A stretch of 6,253 bases of DNA from Aquirufa sp. (GTDB taxonomy: Bacteria > Bacteroidota > Bacteroidia > Cytophagales > Spirosomataceae), in the NCBI GenBank assembly GCA_030833145.1, contig JAURHT010000112.1, positions 1-6,253 of the forward strand, in the 5' to 3' direction. The notes under the pieces are model-generated. The model was not told where the DNA came from and ran no database searches. It was given only the letters and a program-made list of their open reading frames with translations. The number at the start of each line of letters is the position of its first letter. Position 1 is the stretch's first letter. This document shows, piece after piece, positions 6,205-6,253 of this stretch. A program made the position numbers and the translations under genes.

Positions 6205-6253
6205 ATGAATTTCCCTCTTTTTGTCGCTAGGCGTATTCGGAAAACTCAGGACA
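6205..6253 (+). CDS. Start of a probable FtsX/LolC-E-like ABC transporter permease, cut by window edge
   Basis: ATG at 6205 opens a frame with no stop to the right edge: MNFPLFVARRIRKTQD. A start of the form MN[FL]xxFxAxR followed by basic residues is typical of Bacteroidota FtsX-like permeases of the LolC/LolE type. In those proteins it is the cytoplasmic N-terminus before the first membrane helix. Such permeases release lipoproteins from the inner membrane or move other substrates with an ATPase partner. Only 16 residues are visible, so the family call rests on pattern recognition. The gene would diverge from the namZ-like gene with a 40-bp gap. Confidence 0.6.
   Translation, partial: MNFPLFVARRIRKTQD

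Noticed and set aside
6185..6205. Similarity of AGAATTGAAAATCAAATCTAA upstream of namZ to the right arm of the guaA inverted repeat (3411-3425)
   Set aside because: A shared AGAATTGAAA plus ATCTAA with a 6-bp insertion in AT-rich DNA is too weak to call a repeat copy.

Overview
The window looks like chromosomal DNA from a Bacteroidota bacterium, most likely an AT-leaning Cytophagales-type genome. The evidence is protein style (citrate synthase, peptidase T, GMP synthase and a DUF1343/NamZ protein), starts without Shine-Dalgarno sequences, and exact matches to the Bacteroidota -7 promoter element TAnnTTTG. The lineage below phylum is inference. The content is mostly housekeeping. I see no phage, plasmid, IS, CRISPR, tRNA or rRNA, and no evident new multi-gene system.

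Layout, left to right. (1) A secreted RlpA-like double-psi beta-barrel protein on the minus strand, cut by the left edge (1-401). (2) A short junction (402-484) in which the gltA terminator and a compact rlpA promoter overlap. (3) gltA, citrate synthase, minus strand (485-1747). (4) A 135-bp divergent intergenic region with a 17-bp inverted repeat. (5) pepT, peptidase T, plus strand (1883-3157). (6) A convergent pepT/guaA intergenic zone packed with repeats and hairpins (about 3141-3432). (7) guaA, GMP synthase, minus strand (3428-4951). (8) A 52-bp gap with a weak hairpin. (9) A DUF1343/NamZ-type exo-N-acetylmuramidase, minus strand (5004-6164). (10) The first 16 codons of a divergent plus-strand gene at the right edge (6205-6253), resembling the N-terminus of an FtsX/LolC-E-like ABC permease.

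The genes do not form one pathway. gltA feeds the TCA cycle, pepT finishes tripeptide degradation in the cytosol, and guaA makes GMP. The RlpA-like protein and NamZ both act on peptidoglycan outside the inner membrane and could contribute to wall remodelling and MurNAc recovery, but they are far apart and nothing here ties them together.

The least explained part is the pepT/guaA convergence zone. It holds two inverted 33-bp arrays built on a degenerate 7-bp unit, one of which contains the pepT stop codon. It also holds a perfect 32-bp palindromic terminator, a GC-rich triloop hairpin, and two related hairpins tipped by GCGAAGC. The second of these sits inside a 21-bp perfect inverted repeat that runs over the guaA stop codon. 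The two GCGAAGC hairpins have different arm sequences that both still pair, which suggests a structure-conserved repeat family.
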